A stretch of 17,209 nt of DNA from Robiginitomaculum sp. (lineage in GTDB: Bacteria; Pseudomonadota; Alphaproteobacteria; Caulobacterales; Maricaulaceae): assembly GCA_021647805.1 (NCBI GenBank), contig JAKITZ010000020.1:1-17209 (forward strand), in the 5' to 3' direction. The notes under the pieces were generated by a model, which searched no databases, was not told where the DNA came from, and worked only from the letters and a program-made list of their open reading frames with translations. The position numbers were made by a program, and so were the translations under genes. This document shows, in pieces, positions 14,554 through 17,209 of this stretch (the stretch's first letter is position 1; the number at the start of each line of letters is the position of its first letter).

Positions 14554-15686
14554 TTCTCTAGCAGTACCAAATTATCACGATGCACCACGGCTTTTCGTGG
14601 CTCATAGCCCAAAACAGCGGTTATTTGATCCGAGCGCAAGCCCTTGATTTGGTTTATTTCGCTTAACGAATATGCGGCTAACCCACGGGCAATTTCGCGG
14701 TTTTTCATGCAACAAATGCTAACTATTTCACCGCGTTCAAATTTGCCGGATAGATCGACTATTCCTGCCGCCAGTAATGATGCGCCATCGGTTAAAGCTT
14801 TTACTGCTCCATCATCAATTATCAATTTGCCTTTTGGCTGTACTGTTCCGGCGATCCAGTTCTTGCGTGCTTGTGCCGGTTTGATGTGCGGTAAAAACAC
14901 AGTGCATTTTGCCCCGGCCAATAATAACGAGATAGGTGTGTCTTTTTGACCATCAGCAATAATGGTCGCGCAACCGGCGGCTCCAGCAATTTTTGCAGCG
15001 AGGATTTTGGTTTTCATGCCGCCACTACCTAGCTGGTTGCTGCTATTAGCGCCCATTTGTTTGATCTCAGTAGTGATTTTGTCTACTTGTGCAATGTGCT
15101 GGGCATTTTGTGATGTGCTAGGATCTTGTGAATAAAGTCCATCAACATCTGATAATAAAATCAACATATCTGCACCGACCATTTGCGCGGCTCGACCCGC
15201 TAATTGATCATTATCACCAAAGCGAATTTCATCACTGGCGACGCTATCATTTTCATTGATCAATGGCAGTACGCCCATTTGCAGCAAATTGTTTAAGGTC
15301 GAGCTGGAATTAAGCCAGCGTCGGCGGTTTTGCGTATCATCAATGGTTAGTAATACTTGTCCAACTTTGATTTGCAAACTTGCAAATACCTGCGCCCATG
15401 CTTGGGCTAATTGCATTTGACCAATGGCCGCCAGAGCTTGTTTTTCTTCTAGTCTTAATGCCCGTCCATGAATGTCCATGCTTTGGCGACCTAAGGCCAC
15501 CGCGCCAGAACTAACCAATATTACCTGGCAATTATTGGCACGTAATTTGGCAATATCTGCGGCTAAGGACTTCATCCAGCTGGTTCGCAAACTGTCATTA
15601 CCGCTGGAGACCAATAATTGTGAACCAATTTTTATGATCAGCTTTTTGCTAGTTTTTAATCTTTGAATTGCATTTAGGGAGACCAT
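14550..15686 (-). CDS. proB: Glutamate 5-kinase with PUA domain
   Basis: ProB phosphorylates glutamate on the gamma-carboxyl, the first and feedback-controlled step of proline synthesis. The product (378 aa) has an amino-acid-kinase domain (about 14-262) with KIGSQLL (19-25), VILVSSGAVALG (55-66), the INENDSV glutamate site (143-149), GDNDQLAGRAA (157-167), LLSDVDGLY (178-185) and GSGGMKTK (220-227). A C-terminal PUA domain (about 280-365) follows, as in the E. coli type. The family consensus GTGGM reads GSGGM here, a conservative change. It overlaps the obgE end by 13 nt and proA by 4 nt, as part of the compact operon. Confidence 0.95.
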   Translation of the reverse strand: MVSLNAIQRLKTSKKLIIKIGSQLLVSSGNDSLRTSWMKSLAADIAKLRANNCQVILVSSGAVALGRQSMDIHGRALRLEEKQALAAIGQMQLAQAWAQVFASLQIKVGQVLLTIDDTQNRRRWLNSSSTLNNLLQMGVLPLINENDSVASDEIRFGDNDQLAGRAAQMVGADMLILLSDVDGLYSQDPSTSQNAQHIAQVDKITTEIKQMGANSSNQLGSGGMKTKILAAKIAGAAGCATIIADGQKDTPISLLLAGAKCTVFLPHIKPAQARKNWIAGTVQPKGKLIIDDGAVKALTDGASLLAAGIVDLSGKFERGEIVSICCMKNREIARGLAAYSLSEINQIKGLRSDQITAVLGYEPRKAVVHRDNLVLLEK

Positions 15687-16714
15687 ATTTCTGGCTCTAT
15701 GTCTTTTTGCGCCTCAGCCTTGCGTCCAGCTTTGATCACTGCGTCCAATTCACCCATTAACGTCCATAGACCTTTGCCTGAAACTCCAGAGACCAAGCGA
15801 ACTTTGCTATTACAAGCGGCAGCTAATTCACTTTGTTTTTCGGCAATTTCTTCATCGGTCAAAGCATCTATTTTGTTCAAAGCAACGATTTCTGGTCGTT
15901 CGGTTAATCCGCCACCATATTCTGCAAGTTCATTACGAATAGTGTTATAAGCACCGGCTGGGTCATCATTGGTGCCATCAACAAGATGCAATAACACACC
16001 GGTGCGCTCTACATGGCCTAAAAACCGTGAACCAAGACCAGCGCCATCTGCAGCACCTTCGATCAGGCCTGGAATATCAGCCAATACAAAACGTCTGGAC
16101 TGGTCAATATCAACCACGCCTAAAGATGGGTGCAAAGTAGTAAACGGGTAGGCGGCGGTTTTTGGTTTAGCCTCGGAGACACTGGCTAATAGTGTGGATT
16201 TCCCGGCATTGGGCAAACCAAGCAGGCCGGCATCAGCAAATAATTTAAGACGTAGCCAGATCCAACGATCGCTCATTAGCTCTCCCGGATTAGCTTTTCT
16301 TGGTGCTTGGTTAACCGATGTCTTAAACTTGGCGTTGCCCCAGCCACCATTGCCACCAGATAATAAACATTCACGTTGCCCGGCTGTGGTAAGGTCAAGC
16401 AATAAGGTTTCGCGGTCTTCATCAAGCACTTGTGTGCCTACGGGTACTTGTAAAATTACATCTTCACCCGCAGCCCCAGGACGGTTACGCCCCATACCAT
16501 GGGTTCCTGTTGCTGCCTTAAAGTGTTGTTTGTAGCGATAGTCGATTAGAGTATTTAAGCCATCGACACATTCGATCCAAACGTCACCGCCTTTGCCGCC
16601 ATCGCCGCCATCGGGGCCGCCGCGTTCAACATTTTTTTCACGACGAAATGATACCGTGCCAGCACCGCCAGCACCGGCTTGAATATATATTTTTGCTTGA
16701 TCTAGGAATTTCAT
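15674..16714 (-). CDS. obgE: Obg-family GTPase
   Basis: Obg/CgtA is an essential GTPase that acts in 50S ribosome assembly and stress signalling. The product (346 aa) has the glycine-rich Obg fold (about 1-158, including RGGPDGGDGGKGG 31-43 and SGGNGGWGNAKF 119-130) and a G domain with G1 GLPNAGKST (166-174), the switch I threonine in PFTTL (190-194), G3 DIPGL (213-217), G4 NKID (280-283) and G5 SGVSGKG (309-315). There is no long C-terminal extension; it ends EIWSP. It is the first gene of the proline/NAD/ribosome operon. The ATG at 16714 has no good Shine-Dalgarno sequence and only 18 nt separate it from the divergent fragment at 16733, so its usual upstream neighbours and promoter are not seen here. 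Confidence 0.96.
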   Translation of the reverse strand: MKFLDQAKIYIQAGAGGAGTVSFRREKNVERGGPDGGDGGKGGDVWIECVDGLNTLIDYRYKQHFKAATGTHGMGRNRPGAAGEDVILQVPVGTQVLDEDRETLLLDLTTAGQRECLLSGGNGGWGNAKFKTSVNQAPRKANPGELMSDRWIWLRLKLFADAGLLGLPNAGKSTLLASVSEAKPKTAAYPFTTLHPSLGVVDIDQSRRFVLADIPGLIEGAADGAGLGSRFLGHVERTGVLLHLVDGTNDDPAGAYNTIRNELAEYGGGLTERPEIVALNKIDALTDEEIAEKQSELAAACNSKVRLVSGVSGKGLWTLMGELDAVIKAGRKAEAQKDIEPEIWSP

Positions 16715-16732
16715 AAATCGACTTGTATCTGG

Positions 16733-17029
16733 TTGCGAGCTTTATGGCAAAGAAAGAAGCGCAAAAGAATATTTAAATTTATTGCGGTGCTTGCAGGGAA
16801 ATGGGCTGTCAGTGAAGAGTATCCGTATTCCAGGAAAGAATTTCAGGATATTTGTCAAAAAATAGGGATATCTGAATACTTGTTTTTTGGAGATTCCTTT
16901 TTCGCTTCGCTGAATTTTATAAATCCCGTCAAGTCCGACAAAGACTTCAGTCTTTTTAGGCTTAAAAAAGAAAGGGGTAGTTTTTTGGACCGTTTCAGTT
17001 ACGCCCTGGTTCTTTTTGGGAAGAAATAA
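16733..17029 (+). pseudogene. C-terminal remnant of a probable SAM-dependent methyltransferase
   Basis: An open frame of up to 98 codons runs to TAA 17027-17029. It is open back to a stop at 16703 inside obgE, and the first usable codon is a TTG at 16733 with no ribosome site. The residues EYPYSRKEFQDICQKIGI, followed by a hydrophobic loop and LDRFSYALVLFGKK at the end, have the look of the C-terminal third of class I methyltransferases, in which a '(F/Y)S..E(F/L)..(L/I)...G(F/I)' helix is followed by a final strand. No SAM-binding motif is present, and the missing N-terminal part would have to overlap obgE. I therefore read it as a 5'-truncated gene at a rearrangement or contig junction. The methyltransferase identity is an inference from a short tail; an unknown small gene is the alternative. 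Confidence 0.45.
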
Positions 17030-17058
17030 ACAGCAATGAGTCTTTGAAGGGATTTATA

Positions 17059-17209
17059 TTGCAAGCCACTTCCGACAAGATTATTCGCAACTCGATTTTT
17101 TCGATTACCCGAAGAGGCATTAAAGTCGTCGCATCCCTGTTGCTTACTCCTGTGATTATATTATATCTGGGATATCACGGTTATGGGCTTTGGGCGCTCA
17201 TCGCAGGGG
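17059..17209 (+). CDS. N-terminus of a Wzx-like polysaccharide flippase (partial)
   Basis: A frame starting at TTG 17059, with gaaggga six to twelve bases upstream, runs off the right edge. The first 50 residues include NSIFSITRRGIKVVASLLLT, then PVIILYLGYHGYGLWAL. This is the typical first transmembrane helix and 'YLG..GYGLWAL' loop of MOP-superfamily O-antigen/lipid-linked oligosaccharide flippases, which move undecaprenyl-linked sugar units across the inner membrane. It lies 29 nt after the methyltransferase-like fragment on the same strand, as expected in a polysaccharide locus. The rest of the protein is outside the window. Confidence 0.72.
   Translation, partial: MQATSDKIIRNSIFSITRRGIKVVASLLLTPVIILYLGYHGYGLWALIAG

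Noticed and set aside
16194..16535. 113-codon plus-strand frame opposite obgE
   Set aside because: Antisense of the glycine-rich Obg domain, giving proline-rich nonsense; not a gene.
1..17209. tRNA or rRNA genes, insertion sequences, prophage or defence genes
   Set aside because: I checked the gaps by eye and saw no cloverleaf with TTCGAAT-type arm, no transposase, integrase or toxin-like reading frame.

Overview
The window looks like a chromosomal segment of an alphaproteobacterium with moderate, slightly AT-leaning base composition. The order obgE-proB-proA-nadD-rsfS-rlmH-envC-ctpA-divergent polysaccharide deacetylase is a classic alphaproteobacterial housekeeping block. The ABC exporter type, the 'VGGLG' form of the deacetylase and the dispersed aaccggttccc-type palindromes point the same way. 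The order or genus cannot be fixed by eye.

Left part, plus strand (1-5036): the last 25 codons of a probable enoyl-CoA hydratase, a repeat-filled gap (80-392), an ABCB-type ABC exporter, a 257-nt leader, and a TonB-dependent outer-membrane receptor that starts at TTG behind a good ribosome binding site. A strong terminator at 5002-5036 closes this part and probably also serves the convergent minus-strand genes.

Middle part, minus strand (5101-7225): a translationally coupled pair, a class III PLP aminotransferase followed by a BKACE (3-keto-5-aminohexanoate cleavage-like) enzyme. The simplest reading is deamination of an amino acid to a beta-keto acid, then acetyl-CoA-dependent cleavage. The substrate is unknown.

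Right part, minus strand (7436-16714): envelope and housekeeping genes read from right to left. obgE, proB, proA, nadD, rsfS, rlmH and envC are packed with overlaps or tiny gaps and look like one operon. ctpA and the deacetylase follow, each after about 250 nt of non-coding DNA.

Two intergenic gaps (7231-7360 and 10324-10427) carry diverged copies of the same composite palindromic element. One copy seems to provide the Shine-Dalgarno sequence of the aminotransferase.

Far right (16715-17209): only 18 nt upstream of obgE, on the opposite strand, lie what looks like the C-terminal remnant of a SAM methyltransferase and the beginning of a Wzx-like polysaccharide flippase. This is not the usual obgE neighbourhood (rplU/rpmA side) and marks either a genomic rearrangement or an assembly junction.
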